Positions 15,953 to 24,817 of a DNA stretch of 64,000 bases are shown piece after piece. The position numbers and the translations under genes are program-made. Positions within the stretch are counted from its first letter, which is position 1; every line of letters begins with the position of its first letter. The stretch covers positions 124,001 to 188,000 of the forward strand of contig NZ_FRCD01000001.1 of NCBI RefSeq assembly GCF_900142785.1, given 5' to 3'. Source of the stretch: Chryseobacterium carnipullorum. Its GTDB lineage: Bacteria; Bacteroidota; Bacteroidia; Flavobacteriales; Weeksellaceae. The notes below the pieces were generated by a model. The model saw nothing but the letters and a program-made list of their open reading frames with translations. It ran no database searches and had not been told where the DNA came from.

Positions 15953-17197
15953 ATGACAAACGGACAATATCAGGAAGCTGTAGACTGGCTTTTCGTACAG
16001 GCTCCCAACTATCAGATCGACGGCCTGAAGGCCTATAAACCTGGATTAGAAAACATTACAAAGTTGTGTGATTTTTTTGGAAATCCTCAGGAAAAAATAA
16101 AATGCATCCATATCGGTGGCACAAACGGCAAAGGATCCTCCAGCAATATGCTGGCATCTGTGCTACAGGATGCCGGCTATAAAGTAGGTTTATATAATTC
16201 CCCGCACCTTATTGACTTCACAGAGCGGATCAAGATCAACGGGAAAAACTGTGATAAAGAGTTTGTGTATCATTTTATTCAGAAACTACAAACCCTTCCC
16301 GAAGATATCCTCCCTTCTTTTTTTGAATTTACAACCATCATGGCTTTTGAATATTTTTATCAGCAGAAGGTAGATTTTGCTATTATTGAAGTGGGACTTG
16401 GCGGAAGATTAGATTCAACGAATATTATTAAACCTTTGGTTACAGCTATAACGAATGTACAGTTGGACCACCAGAATATTTTAGGAGATACGATTGAAGA
16501 AATTGCTTCAGAAAAAGCAGGAATTATAAAGCCTCACATTCCTATCATTTCTGGAGAGGAAACTGATCTGGTTAAGAATATCATCAGACAAAAAGCTGAG
16601 AACGAAAATGCGCCTTTTATAGATGCTACAACCATACAAACAGACCTCATCTCCGATCTTAAAGGAAACTATCAGAAAAAAAACATCCGCGTAGTTCTTG
16701 GCTTGATCGACGAGTTAAAAAAATTAAATATCCCTGTTTCTGACAAAAATATAGAGAACGGATTATTGAATGTGTACCAAAGCACGGGCTTTATCGGCCG
16801 ATGGTTTGAGTTTTCCAAAGATCCGCTTACCATTTGTGATACGGGCCACAATCAGGCCGGACTGGAGTATGTATTTTCGCAATTAAATTCTATTGACAGG
16901 CATAAGCATGTCATTCTGGGATTTGTGAATGACAAAAAAATAGATGAAGTCATGGCTCTTCTTCCTGAAAATTCTGAATTTTATTTTGCAAAACCTTCCA
17001 TCAACAGGGGAAGACACCCGGAAGATTATGAAAATCTACTGCAGGAAGCAAAAATTTTTTATAAAATTTTCGATTCGGTACAGGAAGCGTATCTTTCTGC
17101 AAAACAACAATGTACAAATGAAGAAATGATTTTTATTGGTGGAAGTAATTTTGTTGTGGGAGAATTTTTAGAAAAAAATTTGGAGATTTCTGAATAA
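15953..17197 (+). CDS. folC: bifunctional folylpolyglutamate synthase/dihydrofolate synthase
   Basis: 414 aa. Mur-ligase family enzyme that adds glutamate to dihydropteroate and to folates. The P-loop is HIGGTNGKGSSSNML (about residue 50). SPHLIDFTERIKING and the metal/substrate motif EVGLGGRLDSTNI are present, and the C-terminal domain has CDTGHNQAG. Start at 15953 (MTNGQYQEAVDWLF) is the family N-terminus. It is divergent from tolC, with two tRNA genes directly downstream. Confidence 0.95.
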   Translation: MTNGQYQEAVDWLFVQAPNYQIDGLKAYKPGLENITKLCDFFGNPQEKIKCIHIGGTNGKGSSSNMLASVLQDAGYKVGLYNSPHLIDFTERIKINGKNCDKEFVYHFIQKLQTLPEDILPSFFEFTTIMAFEYFYQQKVDFAIIEVGLGGRLDSTNIIKPLVTAITNVQLDHQNILGDTIEEIASEKAGIIKPHIPIISGEETDLVKNIIRQKAENENAPFIDATTIQTDLISDLKGNYQKKNIRVVLGLIDELKKLNIPVSDKNIENGLLNVYQSTGFIGRWFEFSKDPLTICDTGHNQAGLEYVFSQLNSIDRHKHVILGFVNDKKIDEVMALLPENSEFYFAKPSINRGRHPEDYENLLQEAKIFYKIFDSVQEAYLSAKQQCTNEEMIFIGGSNFVVGEFLEKNLEISE

Positions 17198-17238
17198 GTC
17201 GTATATTTGCACCACTCTAAACGAGGAAACAAGTATAG

Positions 17239-17313
17239 GGGCTCTTAGCTCAGTTGGTTCAGAGCATCTGGTTTACACCCAGAGGGTCGGGGGTTCGAAT
17301 CCCTCAGGGCCCA
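17239..17313 (+). tRNA. tRNA-Val (UAC), copy 1
   Basis: 75 bases folding as a cloverleaf. Acceptor GGGCTCT/AGGGCCC (two G-U pairs), D stem GCTC/GAGC, anticodon stem TCTGG/CCAGA with loop TTTACAC (anticodon TAC, valine), 5-base variable loop, T stem GGGGG/CCCTC with loop TTCGAAT. The 3' CCA is not encoded. Confidence 0.96.
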
Positions 17314-17348
17314 CACAAAGGTAACTGAAGCCTTTCAAAAAAAATTCA

Positions 17349-17423
17349 GGGCTCTTAGCTCAGTTGGTTCAGAGCATCTGGTTTACACCCAGAGGGTCGG
17401 GGGTTCGAATCCCTCAGGGCCCA
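17349..17423 (+). tRNA. tRNA-Val (UAC), copy 2
   Basis: Identical over all 75 bases to the copy at 17239-17313, separated by a 35-base unrelated spacer. The 3' CCA is again not encoded. A strong terminator follows immediately, so the two are probably processed from one transcript. Confidence 0.96.
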
Positions 17424-17424
17424 C

Positions 17425-17455
17425 AAAATCTCTCAGGAAACTGGGAGATTTTTTT
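17425..17455 (+). terminator. terminator of the tRNA-Val operon
   Basis: A 12-bp stem AAAATCTCTCAG / CTGGGAGATTTT (17425-17436 with 17441-17452, one G-U pair) is closed by a GAAA tetraloop and followed by more T. Confidence 0.92.
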
Positions 17456-17471
17456 ATTTACAGATATTCTT

Positions 17472-17479
17472 TACCTTTG
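17472..17479 (+). promoter_or_regulatory. candidate -7 element for the glycosyltransferase gene
   Basis: TACCTTTG matches TAnnTTTG, 22 bases before the TTG start at 17502. It supports a separate transcript starting after the tRNA terminator. Confidence 0.5.
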
Positions 17480-17501
17480 CCCTCTGATAGCCTAAAATAC
17501 G

Positions 17502-18629
17502 TTGTTTTTGAAAGAACTCCATCTTATAGCATTCAATTACCCCTATCCTCCCTCTTACGGAGGTATTATTGATGTTTATTATAAGATTAAAGCGTTGTCA
17601 GATCTTGGCGTACAGATCCATCTTCACTGTTTTGTAGACGATATCCCAGAGAAAATTGATCCGGAAATTAAAAACATTACGGAAAATGTTTTCTTCTACA
17701 AAAAAAAGAAAAATCCACTTCTCTATTTTTCACGAGTTCCTTTTGCTGCTGTCATAAGAAATTCCGAAGATCTTCTCAAAAAACTGGCGAGCATAAAAGC
17801 GCCTATTCTTTTTGAAGGACTGCAAACCTCCAATAGTATCAACGGACTAAAAGATAAAGGTTACAAGCTTTATCTGCGCTATCACAATAATGAAGCTGAG
17901 TATTATAAAGGCCTATCTTCTTCAGAAAAAAATATATTCAAAAAGATCATTTACAAAATCGAATCTTTTAAGTATTCTACCTATCAAAAAAGAACTTTAA
18001 AAGAATTTGAAGGTATATTCTGCCTTTCCGAGAAGGAATTTAATGAGGTAGATTCATATTCGAAAAATGCACATCTTATTCATATTTTCCATGGTAACGA
18101 ATTGATAAAAAGACTGAACAAAAAAGGAGATTATTTTCTTTTCCATGGTGACCTCAGTGTGTCTGATAATAAAAAAGCATTGGGGGAAACCATAAGCTTG
18201 TTCCAGAACCTTCCCCAGCACAAACTTATCATAGCATCCGATCGTGCAGGTAAAGACCTAAAGAAGAAGATCAGCAGTATCGCCAATATAAGCCTCGTTC
18301 CTATTGAAACCACAGACAATCTTCATCGTCTTTTTGAAAATGCCCATGCTAATATTCTCCTCTCCTATCAGAATTCCGGCACGAAAGTAAAGTTATTTAA
18401 TGCACTCTATAACAGCAGATTTGTCATCATCAACGAAAATATAACAGATGACAGGACTTTAATGAGTTTGTGCTATCTGGGTTGTACCTCCGAAGAGATC
18501 CGCGAACAAATCATTGCTACAGCAACAAAAGACTATACTGAAAATGAGACCAGAAGCGAAGTTCTGGAAAAGAAATATTCTGACTATTCAAAAGCTGTAG
18601 AAATGGTCAAAATTATTTTCAAAGATTGA
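17502..18629 (+). CDS. glycosyltransferase, GT-B type (family 1/4-like)
   Basis: 375 aa. The N-terminus FNYPYPPSYGGIIDVYYKIK is the acceptor-side Gly-rich start of GT-B enzymes. The second domain has FHGDLSVSDNKKA, LIIASDRAGKDL and NSGTKVKLFNALYNSRFVI (nucleotide-sugar side, usual Glu-x7-Glu not clear). No ATG is available: the frame opens after a TAA at 17493-17495, and only TTG codons at 17502 or 17508 precede conserved sequence, so a TTG start is needed. It overlaps the convergent GT9 gene by 11 bases. Probable role in surface glycan synthesis; donor and acceptor unknown. Confidence 0.88.
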   Translation: MFLKELHLIAFNYPYPPSYGGIIDVYYKIKALSDLGVQIHLHCFVDDIPEKIDPEIKNITENVFFYKKKKNPLLYFSRVPFAAVIRNSEDLLKKLASIKAPILFEGLQTSNSINGLKDKGYKLYLRYHNNEAEYYKGLSSSEKNIFKKIIYKIESFKYSTYQKRTLKEFEGIFCLSEKEFNEVDSYSKNAHLIHIFHGNELIKRLNKKGDYFLFHGDLSVSDNKKALGETISLFQNLPQHKLIIASDRAGKDLKKKISSIANISLVPIETTDNLHRLFENAHANILLSYQNSGTKVKLFNALYNSRFVIINENITDDRTLMSLCYLGCTSEEIREQIIATATKDYTENETRSEVLEKKYSDYSKAVEMVKIIFKD

Positions 18630-19590
18630 CAGTCTGTACGATTTTCTGTACATTAAGCTCTTCAAGGCAAGCCCAATCGCCACGATAGCATTCTTTATCT
18701 CCAAAAACAGAACATGGCCTGCAAGTGAGATCTACTACCTGAACCACATCATTTTCGCTCTGGCCGAAGCCTAAAAATCCAGCGTAAGGATGCGTAGCTC
18801 CCCAAATAGAAACACATCTTGTTCCCATAAGACTGGCAAGATGCATATTGGCAGAATCCATAGAGATCATCAATTCCAGTTCTGAGATCTTGATAAGCTC
18901 TTCTGAAAGGGTTAATTTTCCGGAGAGACTCTTGGTGTTGGGAATCTCACTTTCCCACTTCTCAAGGGTTTCGGTTTCTTTTTTTCCACCTCCAAAGAAA
19001 TAGATGGGATGTTTTTGCGCTAAAATTTTAGCCAGTTCATACGTTTTTTCCAGCGGAAGCATTTTTCCTTTATGCTGTGCGAAAGGGGCTAATCCTATTC
19101 CGGATTTCGGTACCTGCAAAGGCCTCAGCTTATGAGAAAGCTCTACTTTAAACCCCATGGCACGGAAAACATCCGCATAACGCTCAACCGTCTTTTTCAA
19201 CTGTACTTTATTCAGGTTCCAGACATCAGTCAGTTCTTCCTTTTCTTCTTTTCCTTTATTTATTTTAAAAACTTTAAGTCCTTTTCTCCTGTTGATCTTA
19301 TCCAGGATCTTTGTTCGGATCACATCATGAAGATTGGCAACAAAATCAGGGTTAAATTCATTGATCAATTCATTGGCGAGCCTCCTCAGGCCAAATAGAC
19401 CTTTATATTCATCAAGATTGACTCCTTTAAAAGTAACATTTGGAATATCAGCAAATAAGCTTTCAAAATTTTTCCTGGAAACCATGATAATTTCCACATC
19501 AGGATTCTGCTCCAGAAACTCCCTGAAGACAGGTGCGGTCATCGCAACATCACCAAAAGCGGAAAAACGATATGCTAGAATTCTGGTCAC
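18619..19590 (-). CDS. glycosyltransferase family 9 (heptosyltransferase-like)
   Basis: 323 aa. N-terminal RFSAFGDVAMTAPVFREF is the GT9 signature region with the likely catalytic Asp (D14). The C-terminal SMDSANMHLASLMGTRCVSIWGATHP is the conserved ADP-heptose-binding region of WaaF/WaaC-type enzymes. It probably acts at the inner membrane in LPS core assembly; the sugar donor in Flavobacteriia is uncertain. It is 2 bases downstream of sufE in the same direction, so the two are coupled. Confidence 0.9.
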   Translation of the reverse strand: MTRILAYRFSAFGDVAMTAPVFREFLEQNPDVEIIMVSRKNFESLFADIPNVTFKGVNLDEYKGLFGLRRLANELINEFNPDFVANLHDVIRTKILDKINRRKGLKVFKINKGKEEKEELTDVWNLNKVQLKKTVERYADVFRAMGFKVELSHKLRPLQVPKSGIGLAPFAQHKGKMLPLEKTYELAKILAQKHPIYFFGGGKKETETLEKWESEIPNTKSLSGKLTLSEELIKISELELMISMDSANMHLASLMGTRCVSIWGATHPYAGFLGFGQSENDVVQVVDLTCRPCSVFGDKECYRGDWACLEELNVQKIVQTVNL

Positions 19591-19592
19591 GG

Positions 19593-20012
19593 CTAAGATT
19601 TTAGCTGGTAGGCAACTGCGTAAAACTTAATCTGCTTGGTCATCGCCATTAATCCATTGGCTCTGGACGGCGAAAGAAATTCCTGAAGTCCGATTTCTGA
19701 AATAAACTCAAAATCAGAATCTAAAATTTCCTGCATAGAATGCCCACTGTAAATGCTTACTAACAGAGAAACGATTCCCTTAGGAAGAATTCCGTCTGAA
19801 TCGGCATCAAAAAAAAGCTTTCCATCTTTAAATTCAGCATCAATCCAAACCTTACTCTGACAGCCTTTGATGAGATTGTCATCGGTCTTTCTGTCTTCGG
19901 GGAGACCTTTCAATTCTTTACCAAGATCAATAATATATTCATACTTTTGTTCCCAGTCATCAAGAAATGCAAATTCTTCGATTATTTCCTGCTGTTTTTC
20001 TTTAATGGTCAT
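19593..20012 (-). CDS. sufE: SufE-like cysteine desulfurase activator
   Basis: 139 aa. Accepts sulfur from SufS as a persulfide for iron-sulfur cluster assembly. KGCQSKVW (about residue 50) carries the acceptor Cys, and SPSRANGLMAM is the conserved C-terminal signature. Length is normal. No other suf genes are nearby; the downstream partner is a glycosyltransferase, so the operon is not functional-thematic. Confidence 0.93.
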   Translation of the reverse strand: MTIKEKQQEIIEEFAFLDDWEQKYEYIIDLGKELKGLPEDRKTDDNLIKGCQSKVWIDAEFKDGKLFFDADSDGILPKGIVSLLVSIYSGHSMQEILDSDFEFISEIGLQEFLSPSRANGLMAMTKQIKFYAVAYQLKS

Positions 20013-20032
20013 GTTTTAACAATTATCTTCTG

Positions 20033-20040
20033 CAAAGATA
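20033..20040 (-). promoter_or_regulatory. candidate -7 element for sufE
   Basis: Leftward TATCTTTG matches TAnnTTTG, 20 bases before the sufE start at 20012. It also separates this unit from the upstream glycosyltransferase. Confidence 0.45.
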
Positions 20041-20056
20041 ACCATTTTTATAAAGA

Positions 20057-21154
20057 TTAATATTCTGATGCTTTTTCAAATACTTCCAAAAGTTTCACTT
20101 CTTCATTTTCCCAGCAAAGTGCTTTCGACGCTTTTTGAAGTTCTACCTGGTAGTTTTTCCTTCCCTTATTCAGAATTTTATGAACCGAAATGGCAATATT
20201 TTCTGGTTGATGGTCTTGGATTATTTCTCCTACATCAAATTGCTTTTTGATATTTTGCATCTCCGGCAGATCTGCCAATAATACAGGAACGCGTGATTGA
20301 ATATAATCCAAAACTTTATTAGGCAGAGAATACAGATAGCTTTCTCCTCCGTTTTCCTCTATGCTCATACCCACATCTGCCACTGCCGTAATCTTCCTTA
20401 AATCTTCAGGCTTCAGTTGGCCCAAAAACTTAACTTTATGCTGAAGATTTTCTTTCAGTACAAGATTTTCATATTCTTTTTTTCTTGGTCCGTCTCCCGC
20501 TATCTTTAAAACTACTCCATCGAGATGATGCATTGCCATGATAGCCTTATCGATACCGCGAAAAGGATTAATGGATCCCTGATATAAAAATATTTTAGGG
20601 TTGTTTTCAGGAATTTCACAGATAAAATCTAAACTTCTCGGTGCATTCTGAACCACAACAGCACTCACTCCATATTTTTTGTGGAACCATTTTGCATAAC
20701 TTTCACTAGCAGTAATCATCCATTTAAGCCTGGGAACGATTTCTTTTTCTAAATACCTCCACAATTTTTGTGACATTTTGCCCTGAATAGCAGGCATTTC
20801 TGAAAAAATCTCATGGCTGTCAAAAACAAGCGGAATATTGAGTTTTTTAGAAATGAGATAATTGGGAAGCAAAGCGTCAAGGTCATTGGCATGAAGAATG
20901 GTATTATGATCGGCTTTTTTCTTTAATTGATGGTACAGTTTCCAGTTAAACTCAAAATAAGCTGTTTTCAAACTTTTAGAAGTTAAATGTATCCTGGAAA
21001 AAGGATAAGGACGCTCCATTTGTTCTGCCCCTTTCCAGTCATTCCCGATCAATTCTATCTCATATCCATTTTCGTAAAGGGTCCGGCATACCTTCTCTAT
21101 ACGCTGGTCTGTATACAGATTACTGAAAGCCGAAGTAATGATCTTTTTATTCAT
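20057..21154 (-). CDS. glycosyltransferase family 4
   Basis: 365 aa from the ATG at 21154 (MNKKIITSAFSNLYTDQRIEK, with a GT-B N-terminus). The same frame is open 39 codons further upstream, but that part lies entirely within the preceding gene. Conserved features: VFDSHEIFSE, LYQGSINPFRGIDKAI, KIAGDGPRKKEYE, VKFLGQL and the donor-binding EENGGESYLYSLPNKVLDYI. Probable role in cell-surface glycan synthesis. Its start overlaps the stop of the small membrane protein gene by one base (TAATG), indicating translational coupling. Confidence 0.9.
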   Translation of the reverse strand: MNKKIITSAFSNLYTDQRIEKVCRTLYENGYEIELIGNDWKGAEQMERPYPFSRIHLTSKSLKTAYFEFNWKLYHQLKKKADHNTILHANDLDALLPNYLISKKLNIPLVFDSHEIFSEMPAIQGKMSQKLWRYLEKEIVPRLKWMITASESYAKWFHKKYGVSAVVVQNAPRSLDFICEIPENNPKIFLYQGSINPFRGIDKAIMAMHHLDGVVLKIAGDGPRKKEYENLVLKENLQHKVKFLGQLKPEDLRKITAVADVGMSIEENGGESYLYSLPNKVLDYIQSRVPVLLADLPEMQNIKKQFDVGEIIQDHQPENIAISVHKILNKGRKNYQVELQKASKALCWENEEVKLLEVFEKASEY

Positions 21155-21378
21155 TACTTTTTCTTTCCGGCCATCAAATAATACACCTGAATAAAGCAGA
21201 TCAGTCCGTTCGGAATGATAACAGGCCAAAGCATTCCATTGAAGATACCATAAATGACAAAGCAGATACACCCTATCATATTGACTATTCTAATTTTTCT
21301 TACATCTTTCAGTATAAAACTAAGTACTATAAAAATTGATGCAGAATATCCAATATAAGTCGTAATTTCGGGATTCAT
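21154..21378 (-). CDS. small three-helix membrane protein, YgjV/SemiSWEET-like
   Basis: 74 aa with three predicted membrane helices (IGYSASIFIVLSFIL, IVNMIGCICFVIYGIF, IIPNGLICFIQVYYLM). Topology and the phrase LSFxLKDVRKIRIVNxIGC resemble YgjV-family and SemiSWEET-type half-transporters, but the PQ motif of sugar transporters is missing. Such proteins are often misannotated. It is coupled to the GT4 gene through TAATG. Function unknown. Confidence 0.8.
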   Translation of the reverse strand: MNPEITTYIGYSASIFIVLSFILKDVRKIRIVNMIGCICFVIYGIFNGMLWPVIIPNGLICFIQVYYLMAGKKK

Positions 21379-21398
21379 GGGGAAATTTTAAAGGATAA

Positions 21399-21406
21399 CA
21401 AACTTA
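21399..21406 (-). promoter_or_regulatory. candidate -7 element for the YgjV-like/GT4 operon
   Basis: Leftward TAAGTTTG matches TAnnTTTG, 21 bases before the ATG at 21378. No -33 TTG at a normal distance. Confidence 0.4.
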
Positions 21407-21530
21407 ATCATTTTCAATAAGATAATAAAATTTTTTCTGCCATAAAGTCATTAATTGATTTTTGGTAAAATATTTGTAATTTAGATAATGAATAATTGGC
21501 ACCGCAGCCATTATTCTAATGAGATATATT

Positions 21531-24059
21531 ATGGATTATAAGTTTTCACAAGGTTTGAGCCAAGTGTTCAAACAAAGCAAGAGCGAAGCTAAAAGGCTGA
21601 AAAGTGAATTTCTTAATACAGAACACCTACTTTTAGGTATTATAAAAACGGAAAACTCTGCAAAAGAAATCCTTCAAAGCCTTAATGCGGATTTAACACA
21701 AATCAGAAGAAAAATTGAAACTTTAAATACAGCAAGTCTTAATCCTATTTCTGAAGAGGTTACCAATATTTCTTTCACCAAGATGGCAGATCATGCGATC
21801 AAACGTGCAGAGCTCGAATGCAGACAATATAAAAGCAATGAAATTAATACCGTTCATCTGCTTTTAGGCATTCTTTATAAATATGAGGATCCTACTTCAA
21901 ATGTTTTAGGCGCTTACGATATTGATTATGAAGGAGTTTCAAAAGAATACCAGACCATGCTTAAAAATTCCGGTCAGGCACCCCAAATGAGTGCTTATGA
22001 CGATGATGATGACAGAGAGGAATTTGAGCAGATGAGAAAGCCTACAGGAAATTTAGGCTCTGCAAAAAGTAAAACTCCTACATTGGATAACTTTGGCAGA
22101 GACTTAACTTCTTTGGCCAGAGACGGAAAATTGGACCCTGTTATTGGTCGTGAAAAAGAAATTGAGCGAGTTTCTCAGATCTTATCACGAAGAAAGAAAA
22201 ACAATCCCCTTCTTATCGGTGAACCCGGAGTTGGTAAATCTGCTATTGCAGAAGGACTGGCTTTAAGAATTCAGCAGAAGAAGGTTTCAAGAGTTCTTTA
22301 CGGAAAGCGTGTCATTACTTTGGATCTTGCGAGTTTAGTAGCAGGAACAAAATACCGTGGTCAGTTTGAAGAAAGAATGAAAGCAATCATGACTGAGCTG
22401 GAAAAGAACAGAGACGTCATCTTATTCATCGATGAGCTTCACACTATTGTAGGTGCCGGAAGTTCTACAGGAAGTCTGGATGCATCGAATATGTTCAAAC
22501 CTGCCCTGGCAAGAGGTGAAATTCAATGCATCGGGGCAACAACCCTGGATGAATACCGTCAGTATATTGAGAAAGATGGTGCTTTGGAAAGAAGATTCCA
22601 GAAAGTAATGGTAGAACCTACCAATATTGAGGAAACCATTCAGATTCTGAATCAGATTAAAGATAAATATGAAGAGCATCATAATGTAGTGTATACGCCT
22701 GAAGCGATTCTGGCTTGTGTCAACCTGACATCAAGATATATTACAGACCGTTTCTTACCGGACAAAGCTATTGATGCCATGGATGAAGCGGGATCCCGTG
22801 TTTACATCAAAAACATGAAGGTTCCTACCGAGATCATTGATTTTGAGAAAAAAATTGAGGAGATCAAAGAAATGAAGCAGAAAGCTGTCAAAGCTCAGGA
22901 TTATCTTGAGGCCAGAAAGCTTAAAGATGAAGAGGAACGTCTTCAGATGGAACTCAATTCTGCTCAGGATAAATGGGACAAAGATGTAAAAGAGAAAAAA
23001 GAAACCGTAACGGAAGAAAATGTAGCGGAAGTGGTTTCTATGATGAGTGGTGTTCCGGTAACGAAAGTGGGTAAGAATGAGCTTGATAAGTTAGCTCAGA
23101 TGGATGAAAAACTAAACGGAAAAGTGATCGGTCAGGAAGATGCTGTGAAAAAGGTTGTGAAAGCAATTCAGAGAAACAGAGCGGGACTTAAAGATCCAAA
23201 CCGTCCGATTGGTACCTTTATTTTCCTTGGTACAACCGGAGTTGGTAAAACTGAGCTGGCTAAAGTAATGGCAAGAGAGCTTTTCGAATCTGATGAATCT
23301 CTGATCCGGATTGACATGAGTGAATACATGGAGAAATTTGCCGTTTCAAGATTGGTGGGTGCGCCTCCGGGATACGTAGGATACGAGGAAGGTGGACAGT
23401 TAACTGAAGCGGTAAGAAGAAAGCCTTATGCTGTGGTTCTTTTGGATGAGATTGAAAAAGCTCACCCAGATGTATTCAATATTCTGTTGCAGATCCTGGA
23501 TGAAGGTCACGTTACGGATAGTTTAGGTAGAAAAATCGACTTTAGAAATACGATTATCATCCTAACATCCAACATTGGAACAAGAGATCTTAAAGATTTC
23601 GGAGACGGTGTAGGATTCGGAACTTCGGCTAAAAAGACAGGGACTGATACAAGAGCAAGAAGTACCATTGAAAATGCCCTTAAAAAAGCATTTGCACCGG
23701 AATTCTTAAACAGAATTGATGATATTGTGATCTTCAACTCTCTGGTACAGGATGATATCAAGAAAATTATCGATATCGAACTGAACAAGCTTTACGGCAG
23801 ATTGGAAAAGTTAGGATACAAAGTTGAATTAACTGAAGATGCCAAAGACTTTATTTCTGAAAAAGGATGGGATAAGGACTTTGGAGCAAGACCATTAAAA
23901 CGGGCAATCCAGAAATATATTGAGGACTTATTGGCAGAAATGCTGGTCAACAAACAATTAAATGAAGGAGAAACCGTGGTTCTTGAAGTGAATGAAGCTA
24001 AAGACGGCCTGACCGGAAAAACGTCAAAGCCTAAAAAAACAGCTGAAAAGTCTTCTTAG
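21531..24059 (+). CDS. clpC: ATP-dependent Clp protease ATP-binding subunit ClpC
   Basis: 842 aa from the Met at 21531 (MDYKFSQGLSQVF); an ATG four codons earlier is possible. Hexameric AAA+ unfoldase that feeds proteins to ClpP. Domains in order: Clp-N double repeat (about 1-145, LNTEHLLLGI and INTVHLLLGI), NBD1 with Walker A GEPGVGKS (about 230), short middle domain with coiled coil (about 430-480, UVR-like), NBD2 with Walker A GTTGVGKT (about 567), and C-terminal D2 domain. A ClpB-length middle domain is absent, so this is ClpC and not ClpB. Monocistronic with a strong terminator. Confidence 0.96.
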   Translation: MDYKFSQGLSQVFKQSKSEAKRLKSEFLNTEHLLLGIIKTENSAKEILQSLNADLTQIRRKIETLNTASLNPISEEVTNISFTKMADHAIKRAELECRQYKSNEINTVHLLLGILYKYEDPTSNVLGAYDIDYEGVSKEYQTMLKNSGQAPQMSAYDDDDDREEFEQMRKPTGNLGSAKSKTPTLDNFGRDLTSLARDGKLDPVIGREKEIERVSQILSRRKKNNPLLIGEPGVGKSAIAEGLALRIQQKKVSRVLYGKRVITLDLASLVAGTKYRGQFEERMKAIMTELEKNRDVILFIDELHTIVGAGSSTGSLDASNMFKPALARGEIQCIGATTLDEYRQYIEKDGALERRFQKVMVEPTNIEETIQILNQIKDKYEEHHNVVYTPEAILACVNLTSRYITDRFLPDKAIDAMDEAGSRVYIKNMKVPTEIIDFEKKIEEIKEMKQKAVKAQDYLEARKLKDEEERLQMELNSAQDKWDKDVKEKKETVTEENVAEVVSMMSGVPVTKVGKNELDKLAQMDEKLNGKVIGQEDAVKKVVKAIQRNRAGLKDPNRPIGTFIFLGTTGVGKTELAKVMARELFESDESLIRIDMSEYMEKFAVSRLVGAPPGYVGYEEGGQLTEAVRRKPYAVVLLDEIEKAHPDVFNILLQILDEGHVTDSLGRKIDFRNTIIILTSNIGTRDLKDFGDGVGFGTSAKKTGTDTRARSTIENALKKAFAPEFLNRIDDIVIFNSLVQDDIKKIIDIELNKLYGRLEKLGYKVELTEDAKDFISEKGWDKDFGARPLKRAIQKYIEDLLAEMLVNKQLNEGETVVLEVNEAKDGLTGKTSKPKKTAEKSS

Positions 24060-24086
24060 ATTAAAACAAATAATATAACAATAGTG

Positions 24087-24117
24087 AAAAGCACCGGAAT
24101 TTTTCCGGTGCTTTTTT
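24087..24117 (+). terminator. terminator of clpC
   Basis: AAAAGCACCGGAA (24087-24099) pairs perfectly with TTCCGGTGCTTTT (24103-24115), with a 3-base loop and a continuing T-run. Confidence 0.93.
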
Positions 24118-24248
24118 GCTTTTAAGTGTTTTGGTTAATTCAATTTTTTATCAGCAGATGGACAAAAATAAAACAGACTGAAGCCCGTTTCATTCTATAT
24201 AAATCTGCTATTTCATTATCACAGATTTTTTATCGGGAGCTTAGGAAG

Positions 24249-24776
24249 CTATAATCCTACCACAAAACCTATGTTCGGAACCAGCCCACTCGAGAATACA
24301 CTAGAATTTTCTTTCCAAAGTACATTATACATCAAACCCAGCTGCATAAAGGAGTTCCCTCCTATTCTTTGCATATATCCGCCACCAAGATATAAAGCGG
24401 TTTCCTGCTCGTTCACTTTATAATTGTAAAACTTGTCTTTATAATTGATAAAATACTGCTGAAGATTGGCTCCTACATAAAATGATCTGGCAAAATAATA
24501 ATTGGCGAATGGCCCTACACCCAACATCGTAGATTTATAATAATTAGAAGTCTGCCAGGAAACGCTGCCTACAACACCTGCCTCTAGATCATCAGTAAGT
24601 CTGTATCCCACTCTTGGTGAAGCCTGCAGATAGAATGCGCTGTTGCTTCCGAAACCCAATCCAATTCCTCCACCAAATGTCCAGCGGTTAACTTCTGATG
24701 TTGGTGTTCCTACTGAAACCTGGGAAAATAAAGATAGGGAACACAAAATAGATAAGGTAAGAAATGTTTTTTTCAT
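24249..24776 (-). CDS. outer-membrane beta-barrel protein
   Basis: 175 aa with a signal peptide (MKKTFLTLSILCSLSLFSQ). The mature part alternates short aromatic beta-strands (WTFGGGIGLGFGSN, LQASPRVGYRLTDD, ARSFYVGANLQQYF) and ends in a strand with a hydrophobic terminus (GFVVGL). This fits an 8-stranded OmpW/OmpA-type barrel or a PorT-like protein. Specific function unknown. It is the first gene right of clpC, on the opposite strand, 42 bases downstream of the disrupted gene. Confidence 0.85.
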   Translation of the reverse strand: MKKTFLTLSILCSLSLFSQVSVGTPTSEVNRWTFGGGIGLGFGSNSAFYLQASPRVGYRLTDDLEAGVVGSVSWQTSNYYKSTMLGVGPFANYYFARSFYVGANLQQYFINYKDKFYNYKVNEQETALYLGGGYMQRIGGNSFMQLGLMYNVLWKENSSVFSSGLVPNIGFVVGL

Positions 24777-24817
24777 AGGGTATGATTTGGTCTTACAAAT
24801 TACTAAAATTTAGGTAA

